DNA of 64,000 nucleotides, from positions 310,001 through 374,000 of the forward strand of contig OZ257131.1 in assembly GCA_965278985.1 (NCBI GenBank). Reading direction: 5' to 3'. The translations under genes and the position numbers were made by a program. The notes under the pieces are model-generated. The model did not search any database and was not told the DNA's origin. It saw only the letters and a program-made list of their open reading frames with translations. Shown here piece by piece: positions 25,282-33,150 of the stretch (its first letter is position 1; the number at the start of each line of letters is the position of its first letter). Source of the DNA: CAISIP01 sp965278985. GTDB taxonomy: Bacteria > Pseudomonadota > Gammaproteobacteria > Burkholderiales > Burkholderiaceae_C.

Positions 25282-26784
25282 TCAATCCAGTCGCACGGGC
25301 AAGGCTGCCAATGCCGCTTCGAGTTCCTGCGCGTTCTGCAGCACCGCATGCACATAGCGATCAGGCCGCAGCAGGATGGCCGGTGCCTCGTAGGGCGCCA
25401 GCGTGTCCGCCAGGTCCGCGGGCAGGACCACCGTGCGCAGCAGCCCGTGGCGCTGCTGCAGGTGGGTGCCGGCCAGGTGCGTGCGCGCGAAATCTTCCGT
25501 CGCCACCAGGGCGAAATGGTGGCCGATGGTGTCGTCCATCAGAGTGCCCTCCAACCGGGGCTGCACGAACTGCCGTCCCAGGCCATGGGCGCCGTATTGC
25601 GCGCTGAGCCCCGCGCCCAGCGCCGGGTTCGGCGGTGCGTAGGCCTTGGGGTTCGCGCGCATGTCGCGCGTGCGGGCTTTCAAGGCCTCGGGGTCTGCCA
25701 TCTGGATGATCTTGCCGGTCTCGACGGCACCCACGATGAAGGCCCGCACATGGGGGGCACGTTCCGGCCCGTACGTCGCGAGCAGGTCGTCGACCGCGCG
25801 CCCCTGGCAGACGGCCGCAAGCTTCCATGCCAGGTTGGACGCATCGCGCAGGCCGGCGCACATGCCCTGCCCGAGGAAGGGCGGCATGCGGTGCGCGGCG
25901 TCGCCGGCGATCAGCAGCCGGCCCTTGCGCCACTGCTGTGCGATCAGCGACTCGAAGGTGTAGACGGCAGCGCGCGTGATGTCGCCGTCCTCGCGCCGGA
26001 TCGGGCGCACCGAGTTTTCGATGAAGTCCCACACGGTGCCTTCGCGCGTCACCAGGGCCATGTCGTCGTCGGCCTTCAGCATGATCTCCCAGCGCAGCAT
26101 GCCGTTGACGGAGGAACTTGCGTACATCGGCCGCTCGGGGTTGCAGTGCTGCGTGCTCACGCGCTCCAGGCCGAGGTCGCGGCGCTCCTTCACGTCGACC
26201 ACCAGCCAGCGCTGCTTGAAGCCCAGGTCCTCGTGCTCCGAGCCGATCAGGCGACGCACCAGCGAGCGCGCACCATCGCAGCCCACCACGTAGCGGCCGC
26301 GCAGCTGCACCAGCGTCGCGCTGGCCGTGTCCTCCGCGTGCACCACCACATGCTCCCCGGCATCCTCGATGGCGTAGGCATCGTGCTGCAGGTACGCATG
26401 GGCCTGCGGCGAGCGCTGCAGCCTCGCACGCAGCGTGCGCTCCAGCTCGGGCTGGTGGAACATGTAGTCGCTGACCCAGCCCAGCGGCCCCTTCGCGCCG
26501 CCGCGCTTCCATTCCATGAGCAGGGCGCCGTCCGCATCGAGGAAACGCATGCCCAGCGTGATGCCGCTCTGCGCTTCCACCTGCTCGGCCACGCCGATGC
26601 TCTGCAAAACGCGCATCACCTCCGCGTCGAGGTGACCGGCCCGTGCCAGGTGGTAGACACCCGCCTCGCGGTCGAGGATGGCCACCGACAGGCCCTGCTG
26701 CACCAGCAGGTTGGCCAGCGTGGCGCCCACGGGGCCGTAGCCCACGATGACGACGTCGTACAAACCCAGATCCTTGTGCGCCAT
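25282..26784 (-). CDS. FAD-dependent aromatic monooxygenase (MhpA-like)
   Basis: A 500-residue class A flavoprotein hydroxylase. The FAD dinucleotide motif is VVIVGYGPVGATLANLLVQQ (residues about 10-30), the DG motif lies in GRYVVGCDGARSLVRRLIG, and GRLLIAGDAAHRMPPFLGQG is the GD motif. HARxGHLD-like YHLARAGHLDAEVMRVLQ is typical of MhpA (3-(3-hydroxyphenyl)propionate hydroxylase) relatives. It hydroxylates a phenolic ring with NAD(P)H. It lies five bases after the Bug gene stop, directly in the operon. The exact substrate is not visible. Confidence 0.93.
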   Translation of the reverse strand: MAHKDLGLYDVVIVGYGPVGATLANLLVQQGLSVAILDREAGVYHLARAGHLDAEVMRVLQSIGVAEQVEAQSGITLGMRFLDADGALLMEWKRGGAKGPLGWVSDYMFHQPELERTLRARLQRSPQAHAYLQHDAYAIEDAGEHVVVHAEDTASATLVQLRGRYVVGCDGARSLVRRLIGSEHEDLGFKQRWLVVDVKERRDLGLERVSTQHCNPERPMYASSSVNGMLRWEIMLKADDDMALVTREGTVWDFIENSVRPIRREDGDITRAAVYTFESLIAQQWRKGRLLIAGDAAHRMPPFLGQGMCAGLRDASNLAWKLAAVCQGRAVDDLLATYGPERAPHVRAFIVGAVETGKIIQMADPEALKARTRDMRANPKAYAPPNPALGAGLSAQYGAHGLGRQFVQPRLEGTLMDDTIGHHFALVATEDFARTHLAGTHLQQRHGLLRTVVLPADLADTLAPYEAPAILLRPDRYVHAVLQNAQELEAALAALPVRLD

Positions 26785-26789
26785 GGTGT

Positions 26790-27737
26790 TCAGTCCAGCT
26801 TGATGTTCAGGTCGGTGATGATCTTGCGGTACACCGCCTGCTCGCCCTGCAGTTCGCGTGCGAAGGTGGTGCCCGGCAGGTACGAGGCATGCACGCCGGC
26901 CGGCAGGCGGCCCTTGAACGCGGCTTGCTCCGTCGCGTTGCGCAGCGCCGTGGACATGCGTTCCACCAGCGCGGCCGGCACGTTCTTCGGCGCGAAGACG
27001 CCGAACCAGCCCGATGCGTCGTAGGGCACTTTCAGTTCGCGCGTGGTGGGCACGTCGGGGATCTCGGGCAGGCGCGTGTCGCCCACCACCGCGAGAGCGC
27101 GTGCCGTGCCCGCCTTGACGTGCGGGATCACGCCCGGCTCGCCGTACACGTCGATGCGTCCGCCGAGAAAGTCCTGAAGCGCGGGGCCCATGCCCTTGTA
27201 GGGCACATGCAGCAGCTTGAAGCCACCGGTCGCTTGCAGCGCTTCCATGCCCAGGTGCAGCAGCGTGCCTTCGCCGGGGGATGCGTAGGTGTACTTGCCC
27301 GGGTCCTTCTTCGCCATCTGCACGAAGTCGGCCCAGCTCTTCGCGGGCGAGCTGGCCGGCACAGTGAACACCAGGTTGATGGCCGCGATGCGCGCCACGG
27401 GCGTGAAGTCCGCGGGCGAATAGGGCGCCTTCTTCACGAAGGGCGTGATGGACATCATGGCCGTGGTGCCCAGCAGGAAGGTGGTCTGGTTGGTGCTGCG
27501 CAGCACGGCCTCGGCCGCGATGAAGCCCGAGGCGCCGGGCTTGTTGTCCACCACGATGGGGATCTTCAGCTCCTGCGACGCCGCTTCGGCGGCGGCGCGC
27601 GCGGTGGCGTCCAGCGCGTCGCCGGGCGGGAAGGGCACGACCAGGGTCAGGGTGTCGGTCTTGGCGTGGGCGGTGGCGGCCAATGCGAGCAGGGATGTGG
27701 CGAGCAAGGATGTGGCAATCAAGGTGCGGCGTTTCAC
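26790..27737 (-). CDS. Bug-family (TctC-like) periplasmic binding protein
   Basis: A 315-residue tripartite-tricarboxylate-type receptor with a signal peptide (MKRRTLIATSLLATSLLALA). The mature core starts LTLVVPFPPGDALDATARA, with VVDNKPGASGFIAAEAVLRS and LLHVPYKGMGPALQDFLGG, all standard Bug features. Bug proteins bind carboxylates or aromatic acids. No TctA/TctB membrane pair is present, as is usual for Bug genes in Burkholderiales, so it may sense or deliver the substrate to a transporter coded elsewhere. It is the first gene of the monooxygenase operon, pointing to the same substrate. Confidence 0.93.
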   Translation of the reverse strand: MKRRTLIATSLLATSLLALAATAHAKTDTLTLVVPFPPGDALDATARAAAEAASQELKIPIVVDNKPGASGFIAAEAVLRSTNQTTFLLGTTAMMSITPFVKKAPYSPADFTPVARIAAINLVFTVPASSPAKSWADFVQMAKKDPGKYTYASPGEGTLLHLGMEALQATGGFKLLHVPYKGMGPALQDFLGGRIDVYGEPGVIPHVKAGTARALAVVGDTRLPEIPDVPTTRELKVPYDASGWFGVFAPKNVPAALVERMSTALRNATEQAAFKGRLPAGVHASYLPGTTFARELQGEQAVYRKIITDLNIKLD

Positions 27738-27903
27738 GGGAGTCTCCTCTGGCTGGTGGTGACACGCTGAAATTCACAATTCGAAATTGTGCGCTGCAGC
27801 GAAGAATAATTTCTGCCGGAATTATGATTTCATTTCCATATTTTGACAATAGTTTGCATAATTGCGTTCGGCAGAAGACCTTTCCTACAACCAAGGAGCA
27901 GAC
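27738..27903. promoter_or_regulatory. Divergent promoter region between two Bug genes
   Basis: A 166-base AT-rich space with two perfect inverted repeats: CACAATT-CGA-AATTGTG (27775-27791) and ATAATT-N8-AATTAT (27806-27825). An AAGGAG ribosome site precedes the plus-strand Bug ATG. The dyads are likely operators or overlap divergent promoters. The IclR gene at the end of the plus arm is the nearest candidate regulator. Confidence 0.6.
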
Positions 27904-28914
27904 ATGATTTCTCCCACCACACCCTCTACACGCGCCGGGAAAGACCGGCCCGTGTCGCGCCGTGTTTTCACCGCGGCGGCACTGTCCGGCGCTGCGGCGA
28001 TGGCCTTGCCCGCACTGGCGCAGCAATACCCCGCCAAGCCCATCCGCCTGGTCGTGCCCTTCGGCGCGGGGTACCCGCCGGACATCTATGCGCGCCTGGT
28101 GACCGACCGCATGGCCCCGCTGCTGGGCCAGCCCATCGTGGTGGACAACAAGCCGGGCGCTGCCGGCGCCATCGGTGCGGCGGAAGTGGCCAAGGCGCCG
28201 GCAGACGGCTACACGCTGTTGCTGGCCAGCGCCGCGATGATGGGCATCGTGCCCCAGTTGCGGAAGACGCCGTACGACCCGGCAAAGGACTTCGAACCCG
28301 TGGCGCGCGTGGTCTCCACGGTGCTGATGGTCACCGTGAACAAGGACTTTCCGGCGTCCACCTGGCCGGAGTTCGTCGCCGAGGCGCGTCGCCAGCCGGG
28401 CAAGTATTCGATCATCTCGTCGGGCGACGGCAGCCTGCTGCATTTCTCGGCGGTGCAGCTGATGGAAGCGGCGGGTATCCAGCTGCTGCACGTGCCCTAC
28501 GAGTCCTTCAGCCAGGGCGTCACGGACATCGCGGCTGGCCAGGTCAACGTGATGATGGACCCGACGGCCGCATTGCCTTTCATCAAGTCCGGTGCCATGA
28601 AGGCCTTGCTGGTGATGGACGACAAACCCAGCCGCGAATTGCCCGAGGTGCCGACGCTGGTGCAGCACCCCATGCCCTTCACGCTCAAGGCCTGGTTCGG
28701 CATCGTGGCACCGGCCGGCACGCCGCGTCCGGTGATCGACCGCCTGCAGGCAGCGATCGCGAAGGTGGTCAACGAAGACCCGAGCTACCGCGACCGCCTG
28801 GGTGCGGGCTCCACGCCCAGCTTCTCCGGTGGCCGCGATTTCGCCGCTTTCCTGGAGCAGGACCGCGCTGCCTATGGCGGCATGATCAAGCGGCTGAACC
28901 TGAAGCTCGACTGA
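27904..28914 (+). CDS. Second Bug-family periplasmic binding protein
   Basis: A 336-residue Bug/TctC-type receptor. The leader contains SRRVFTAAALSGAAAMALPALAQ, a twin-arginine-like export signal, unlike the Sec-type leader of its divergent neighbour. The core PIRLVVPFGAGYPPDIYARLV, VVDNKPGAAGAIGAAEVAK and LLHVPYESFSQGVTDI is standard. Start 27904 has AAGGAG upstream. It opens a plus operon with an esterase-like hydrolase and an IclR regulator. Two different Bug genes facing one promoter region suggest two related ligands, for example an ester and its free acid; this is inference. Confidence 0.92.
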   Translation: MISPTTPSTRAGKDRPVSRRVFTAAALSGAAAMALPALAQQYPAKPIRLVVPFGAGYPPDIYARLVTDRMAPLLGQPIVVDNKPGAAGAIGAAEVAKAPADGYTLLLASAAMMGIVPQLRKTPYDPAKDFEPVARVVSTVLMVTVNKDFPASTWPEFVAEARRQPGKYSIISSGDGSLLHFSAVQLMEAAGIQLLHVPYESFSQGVTDIAAGQVNVMMDPTAALPFIKSGAMKALLVMDDKPSRELPEVPTLVQHPMPFTLKAWFGIVAPAGTPRPVIDRLQAAIAKVVNEDPSYRDRLGAGSTPSFSGGRDFAAFLEQDRAAYGGMIKRLNLKLD

Positions 28915-28938
28915 CCTGCACACGCCCACAGATTACCC

Positions 28939-29892
28939 ATGACCATGACCTATCCCCCCCTGCACCCCATGGCGCAGGCCCTGCTCGACAAGCAGGCTGC
29001 CAGCGGCGAGCCGCCGATGGAGACACTTACCGCGCAACAGGCCCGCGCGATTGCCGACGTGCGCGTGCTGCGCGCCACCTTCGCGCGGCGCGAAGGCATC
29101 ACCACGCGCGAGTTGGCCGCACCGGGGCCGCACGGCTCCGTGCCGATCCGGCTGTTCCGGCCCGACAACGCCGCAGCGGACGCGCTGTTGCCCGTGCTGG
29201 TCTACATCCACGGCGGTGGCATGGTGGTGGGCAACCGCGACACCGTGGACCCGCACTGTCGCTGGCTCTGCGCGGAACTGGGTTGCATGGTGGCGAACGT
29301 GGAGTACCGGCTCGCACCGGAGCACAGGTTCCCCGTCGGCTCCGAAGATGCGCTGGCAGCCGTCGCTTGGCTCGGTGCGCAGGCGAAGGCGCTGGGGGGC
29401 GATGCGAGCCGCCTGGCGATCTCGGGCGAGAGTTCGGGTGGCACGCTGACTGCCTCGGTCTGTATGGGCCTGCGCGATGCGGGCTCCGCGCTCAAGCCCA
29501 CGCTGCAGGTGCTGGTGTACCCGGGCATGGACTCGGTGCTCGAAGGCGAGGCCTGGGAGCGGCTGGGCGAGGGGTACTTCCTCACACGCCCCAAGATGCA
29601 ATGGTTCGTGGACCACTACCTCACGCCCGAACAGGCGCGCGATCCCGTTGCCTCGCCGGTGCGTGCGACCGACTTCCGGGGCCTGCCGCCGGCGCTGGTC
29701 ATCACCGCGGGTTACGACCCGTTGGTCGATGGTGGCAAGCAGTATGCCGACCAGCTGGCGGCCGCCGGTGTGCCCGTGCGTTACCACTGCTTCGAGGAAT
29801 GGTCGCACGGTTATTTCTACTGGGCCGAATCCAGCGCTGCGCAGGAGACAATGCGCATGTTCATCGACGCGGTGCGCGCTTCCTGGCAGTGA
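28939..29892 (+). CDS. HSL-type alpha/beta hydrolase (esterase)
   Basis: A 317-residue hormone-sensitive-lipase family esterase. The oxyanion motif is IHGGGMVVGNRD, the nucleophile lies in ISGESSGGTL, the acid in ITAGYDPLVDGG, and the histidine in EWSHGYFYW. It hydrolyses short-chain or aryl esters in the cytoplasm; no signal peptide is seen. It follows the plus-strand Bug gene by 24 bases and precedes the IclR regulator, so it probably frees an acid or phenol that enters the divergent monooxygenase pathway. Confidence 0.92.
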   Translation: MTMTYPPLHPMAQALLDKQAASGEPPMETLTAQQARAIADVRVLRATFARREGITTRELAAPGPHGSVPIRLFRPDNAAADALLPVLVYIHGGGMVVGNRDTVDPHCRWLCAELGCMVANVEYRLAPEHRFPVGSEDALAAVAWLGAQAKALGGDASRLAISGESSGGTLTASVCMGLRDAGSALKPTLQVLVYPGMDSVLEGEAWERLGEGYFLTRPKMQWFVDHYLTPEQARDPVASPVRATDFRGLPPALVITAGYDPLVDGGKQYADQLAAAGVPVRYHCFEEWSHGYFYWAESSAAQETMRMFIDAVRASWQ

Positions 29893-29982
29893 CGCCAGGT
29901 CGATGGGCGCGCATGGAAGGGCGCGCAGGGATGGGCCTGATAGCATTCCTGCCTCTGTCCCGCGCCAGGCCCATCGACCCCC

Positions 29983-30759
29983 ATGAGCGACGAATCCGGA
30001 TCCAGCCTCGCGCGCATGCTCGGCGTGCTGGACTTCTTCACCCTGCAACGTTTCGAGTGGACCGTGGAGGAACTGTCCGAGGCCACGGGCTACACGGCAT
30101 CCTCCACCTACCGCTACGTGCGTGCCCTGGGACGCGCCGGCCTGCTGGCGCGCATGCCCGGTGGCACCTACGTGGTGGGCGCGAAGATCATCGAACTGGA
30201 AGCACTGACGCGGCGCGTGGACCCCGTGGCCACTGCCGCCGAGCCGGTGCTGCAGGCGCTTGCGCGCCAGACCGGCTGCGCCTGCCTGCTCTCCAGCGTG
30301 TATGGCGACCATTTGATCAACATCGCGCACGAGCCCGGCGTGGAGCCCTTCCACCTGACCTATGTGCGCGGTGAACCCTTGCCGTGGTTTCGCGGCGCGC
30401 CCGGCAACGCCGTGCTGGCCTTCATGGCGAACACGCGCGTGCGCAAGCTCTTCGACAAGTTCCACGCGCCCGCCGACGCGGACGCCAACGAAGCCGCCCA
30501 GGCGGATGCCTGGCGCGCCTGCCGCGCCCGCCTCAAGGCCATCCGCCAGGCCGGTTACTGCGTGAGCCGCGGCGAGCTGCAGGCCGACGTGGTGGGTTTC
30601 GGCGTGCCCGTGATCCCGGTGGACGAGCCGATCGGCAGCATCTCGCTGGTGTGCTCGCGCGAGCGCGCGGAGCTGCTGGATGCCGAGGGCATCGGTGAGC
30701 TGTTGGTGGCGCGCGCGCGCGCGCTGGCGGCGCAGATCGCGGAGCACCGCGCGGGGTAG
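29983..30759 (+). CDS. IclR-family transcriptional regulator
   Basis: A 258-residue IclR regulator. The N-terminal winged helix spans residues about 5-70 (LARMLGVLDFFTLQRFEWTV, ATGYTASSTYRYVRALGRAG). The C-terminal GAF-like effector domain contains ACLLSSVYGDHLINIAHEPG and GVPVIPVDEPIGSISLV. IclR proteins commonly control aromatic catabolism (PcaR, PobR, MhpR). Its place at the end of the esterase arm makes it the probable regulator of both divergent operons. Confidence 0.93.
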   Translation: MSDESGSSLARMLGVLDFFTLQRFEWTVEELSEATGYTASSTYRYVRALGRAGLLARMPGGTYVVGAKIIELEALTRRVDPVATAAEPVLQALARQTGCACLLSSVYGDHLINIAHEPGVEPFHLTYVRGEPLPWFRGAPGNAVLAFMANTRVRKLFDKFHAPADADANEAAQADAWRACRARLKAIRQAGYCVSRGELQADVVGFGVPVIPVDEPIGSISLVCSRERAELLDAEGIGELLVARARALAAQIAEHRAG

Positions 30760-30799
30760 GGCGCGTAGTAGTGCGCGGGGCGTCAGGCCCTCGCGTGGA

Positions 30800-32038
30800 T
30801 CACGGCGCGCCGCGCGCCAGCAGCATGCCGTCCGCCCAGGCCTCCCGCATCTTCTTCAACAGCGTGGCGGGAATGCGTGCATCGCCCCGCGCTTCGAGCA
30901 GCACCGCATCCATCGCGGCCGCGATGCGCTGCAGCACCTCGGCGGGCTGCGCCACCTCGCAGACCTTGCGGCCGAAGCTGATCAGTTCCTCGGTGGTGGG
31001 ATAGACCTTGGTGTGGTGCCTGCCCGCGAAGAGCTTGAGCGCCAGCGTCCGGTCTTCGAGTTCCGGCCCGCCGTCATACCGTGTGTAGCGGTAGATGGCC
31101 GTCGTGACCACGTCGAACATCGGTGCCAGCCACGCATCGTGCGGCGCCCGGTAGAGGATGCCGAAGTTCTTCAGATGCCCGTCACCATTGCGCACCATCA
31201 CCGCGAAGGCCACCTGCTCGAAGAAGCGGTGCAGGTTCTCGCGCGGCAGCTGCAACTGCTTGAGCAGTTCGGCCACACGTTGGTAGCTGCCCTGGTACTT
31301 GCGGTCCGACAACACGTCGCGTACGCGCAGGCCGGCCAGCGCCGCGATGTCCTCGAAGCCCAGCCGTTCGATACCTCCATCCGGCGTGGGCACGATGTCG
31401 AAGCGGTCCAGCACCAGCATCTGGCCATCGTCGGAGAGCGCGATTTCCGGGGTGGTGATTCCCGCGCGCTGCGCTGCCCGCAGGCACAGGTATTCGTTGG
31501 CCGCGAGGCCAGGGTAGGCCGGCCCGGCCACCTTGACGATCAAGGACGGGATCGGAATCGTGGGGCGGTCCGGCACCATGATCTTCGGCTGCATGCCGGC
31601 GATGCCGGCGCCCGTGCTGAGATAGGCCCGCACGAGTTCGTCGAAGACTTCGGGCGTGAAGCGCAGCTTCAACAAATCTTCGCGGCGGATGGCGGGTGGC
31701 TGCGGTGGCGGCGCGGCATCGGGCAGGCCATAACCCAGCCGGCCGATGCCATTGCTGCCGATCAGCGCCAGCAGGTGCATGGGGGTCAGCGGCTGCTTGG
31801 GAAACAACGCGCGCAGCCGCAGGAACAGATCGCCCTCGGGCAGGTTCTGGTCCATGGGCGGGAACAGGTCGCCGTCCTGCCACGTGGGCTGCGTGCTGGC
31901 CGGCATCAGCAGCGCCACCGCGGGCTGTTCCGGCCGCGGGTCCCGGTAGCGGTACTCGTAGGTGGAGCGCTTGATCAGCTGGCCGCTGGCCGTGCCGTCG
32001 ATGGTGACGTCCAGCAGCGGCAGCTTGTCAGGGAGCAT
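30800..32038 (-). CDS. hipA: HipA-like toxin kinase
   Basis: A 412-residue HipA-family Ser/Thr kinase. The N-terminal subdomain is LLDVTIDGTASGQLIKRS, the Gly-rich loop is GAGIAGMQPKIMV, the catalytic loop is VRNGDGHLKNFG with Asp286, and the DFG-equivalent is APMFDVVTTAIY. HipA of E. coli phosphorylates GltX and is itself silenced by phosphorylation of a Ser in the Gly-rich loop. Here that position appears to be Gly, so that control may be missing. Its ATG lies inside the last codons of hipB (11-base overlap), showing tight coupling. Confidence 0.88.
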   Translation of the reverse strand: MLPDKLPLLDVTIDGTASGQLIKRSTYEYRYRDPRPEQPAVALLMPASTQPTWQDGDLFPPMDQNLPEGDLFLRLRALFPKQPLTPMHLLALIGSNGIGRLGYGLPDAAPPPQPPAIRREDLLKLRFTPEVFDELVRAYLSTGAGIAGMQPKIMVPDRPTIPIPSLIVKVAGPAYPGLAANEYLCLRAAQRAGITTPEIALSDDGQMLVLDRFDIVPTPDGGIERLGFEDIAALAGLRVRDVLSDRKYQGSYQRVAELLKQLQLPRENLHRFFEQVAFAVMVRNGDGHLKNFGILYRAPHDAWLAPMFDVVTTAIYRYTRYDGGPELEDRTLALKLFAGRHHTKVYPTTEELISFGRKVCEVAQPAEVLQRIAAAMDAVLLEARGDARIPATLLKKMREAWADGMLLARGAP

Positions 32039-32312
32039 CGGGGTCCCCATCACCTTCGTCATCCAGGAAGCGGCCCGCCACCTCCTGCATGGTCGGCATG
32101 CCGGCCTTGTCGATGCGCAGGGCCAGGCCGAGGGCAGCCATGACGGCCAACAGCGAGGACACGGTGACGTCTTCGCCGGCCTCCAGCCGGTAGATGACCT
32201 CGCGGACCTTGCCTGAGCGGGACGCCAATTCCGTCTTGGACAGTCCGGCGGATTCGCGCTCGCGCTTCAGCAGTTGGCCAAGCTCGTCGGAAAGGCGAAC
32301 AATGTCAGTCAT
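32028..32312 (-). CDS. hipB: HipB-like antitoxin
   Basis: A 94-residue XRE/HTH protein. The helix-turn-helix is LKRERESAGLSKTELASRSG with VREVIYRLEAGEDVTVSSLL after it. The acidic C-terminal tail FLDDEGDGDPDAP is unstructured, as expected for an antitoxin that is degraded. It should bind HipA and repress the operon. An in-frame upstream start would add only three residues. It precedes and overlaps hipA. Confidence 0.88.
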   Translation of the reverse strand: MTDIVRLSDELGQLLKRERESAGLSKTELASRSGKVREVIYRLEAGEDVTVSSLLAVMAALGLALRIDKAGMPTMQEVAGRFLDDEGDGDPDAP

Positions 32313-32422
32313 GACTTGCATATTGCCATGGAATATAGCGATATGCGCTTTATAACTTGCAAATCAAGGGTGATTTGACTGGCTGGCGCGTCTACTGAAT
32401 CGACCCCAAGGCTTGGCCGCCG
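32313..32422 (-). promoter_or_regulatory. hipBA promoter/operator region
   Basis: An AT-rich island upstream of hipB, in contrast to its GC-rich surroundings. Two dyads are visible: GCATAT (32318-32323) with ATATGC (32341-32346), and TATAGCG (32334-32340) with CGCTTTATA (32346-32354). HipB proteins bind such palindromes to autoregulate. The exact operator is uncertain. The rest of the space up to the VOC gene stop shows nothing further. Confidence 0.5.
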
Positions 32423-32809
32423 CTACGCAGCCTCGTGGCACACGGCCTCGATGTTGTGCCCATCCGGATCCAGCACGAAGGCGCCGTAGTAGTCCGTGTG
32501 GTAGTGGGGCCGCAGGCCTGGCGCGCCGTTGTCCCGGCCGCCTGCTGCCAGCGCAGCGCGGTAGAAGGCATCGACCATCGCACGCGACCCGACGCGGAAG
32601 GCGATGTGGATGGGCGGCACGTTGGGCGTGCCACTGGAGATCCAGAAATCCGGCTTGGGTGGCTCGCCGAAGCCGGCCACGTCGGCACTGCCGGTGACGG
32701 AGGCCGGCAACTCCAACTGCAACGTGTAGCCGATGGGGGCCAACGCCTGCGTGTAGAAAGCCTTGCTGCGTGCGAAGTCGCTGACCGCGACGCCGGTGTG
32801 GTCGATCAT
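32423..32809 (-). CDS. VOC-family (glyoxalase-like) protein
   Basis: A 128-residue single-module VOC protein. It begins MIDHTGVAVSDFARSKAFYT; PPIHIAFRVGSRAMVDAFY and DYYGAFVLDPDGHNIEAVCH match the small glyoxalase/dioxygenase superfamily subgroup common in proteobacteria. His and Glu ligands are in IDHTGV, PIHIAF and NIEAVC. The substrate is unknown. Its ATG overlaps the stop of the YkgJ gene (ATGA), making it the fifth gene of the branched-chain dehydrogenase transcript. Confidence 0.88.
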   Translation of the reverse strand: MIDHTGVAVSDFARSKAFYTQALAPIGYTLQLELPASVTGSADVAGFGEPPKPDFWISSGTPNVPPIHIAFRVGSRAMVDAFYRAALAAGGRDNGAPGLRPHYHTDYYGAFVLDPDGHNIEAVCHEAA

Positions 32810-33150
32810 GAAAAGCTACGTGGTGTGGGCTGCACAGTATCGGCGGACGCATGTGGCTGCGCCGCCCCTCGGGGTGCGGTGGCGGCCTCCAGCTGCGAGA
32901 GCCACCGCATGGCCTGCACCGTGTCGGCCCCGCACATCTCGTGGGACGGCATCAACCCGCCACACACCGCCGGCCGCTCGGGCTGGCCGAAGATCGCACA
33001 GCGCAGGTCGGCCATGAGCTGCACGCAGCGCACACCCGCCGGCTTGCCGTGGGGCATGCCGGGGATGGGCGAGCTGATGGAGGGGGCGATGCAGCAAGCG
33101 CCACAGCCGCTGCGGCATTCCAGCACGGCGGCGGTGGTGCCTGGCGTCAT
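32806..33150 (-). CDS. YkgJ-family cysteine-cluster protein
   Basis: A 114-residue YkgJ-type protein (CxxCxxxCC family, possible Zn or Fe-S binding). The motif CRSGCGACCIAPSISS near residues 12-27 and later Cys in GVRCVQLM, LRCAIFGQPERPAVCGG and HEMCGADTV are the family pattern. The function of this family is not established; ferredoxin-like and metal-delivery roles have been proposed. The ATG overlaps the E2 stop (ATGA), and its stop overlaps the VOC ATG, so it is firmly part of the operon. The last 20 residues (HASADTVQPTPRSFS) look unstructured. Confidence 0.88.
   Translation of the reverse strand: MTPGTTAAVLECRSGCGACCIAPSISSPIPGMPHGKPAGVRCVQLMADLRCAIFGQPERPAVCGGLMPSHEMCGADTVQAMRWLSQLEAATAPRGAAQPHASADTVQPTPRSFS

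Noticed and set aside
26790..28929. Upstream extension of the monooxygenase frame to 28929
   Set aside because: It would cross the Bug gene, the divergent promoter region and the second Bug gene. The FAD motif lies right after ATG 26784, which fixes the start.
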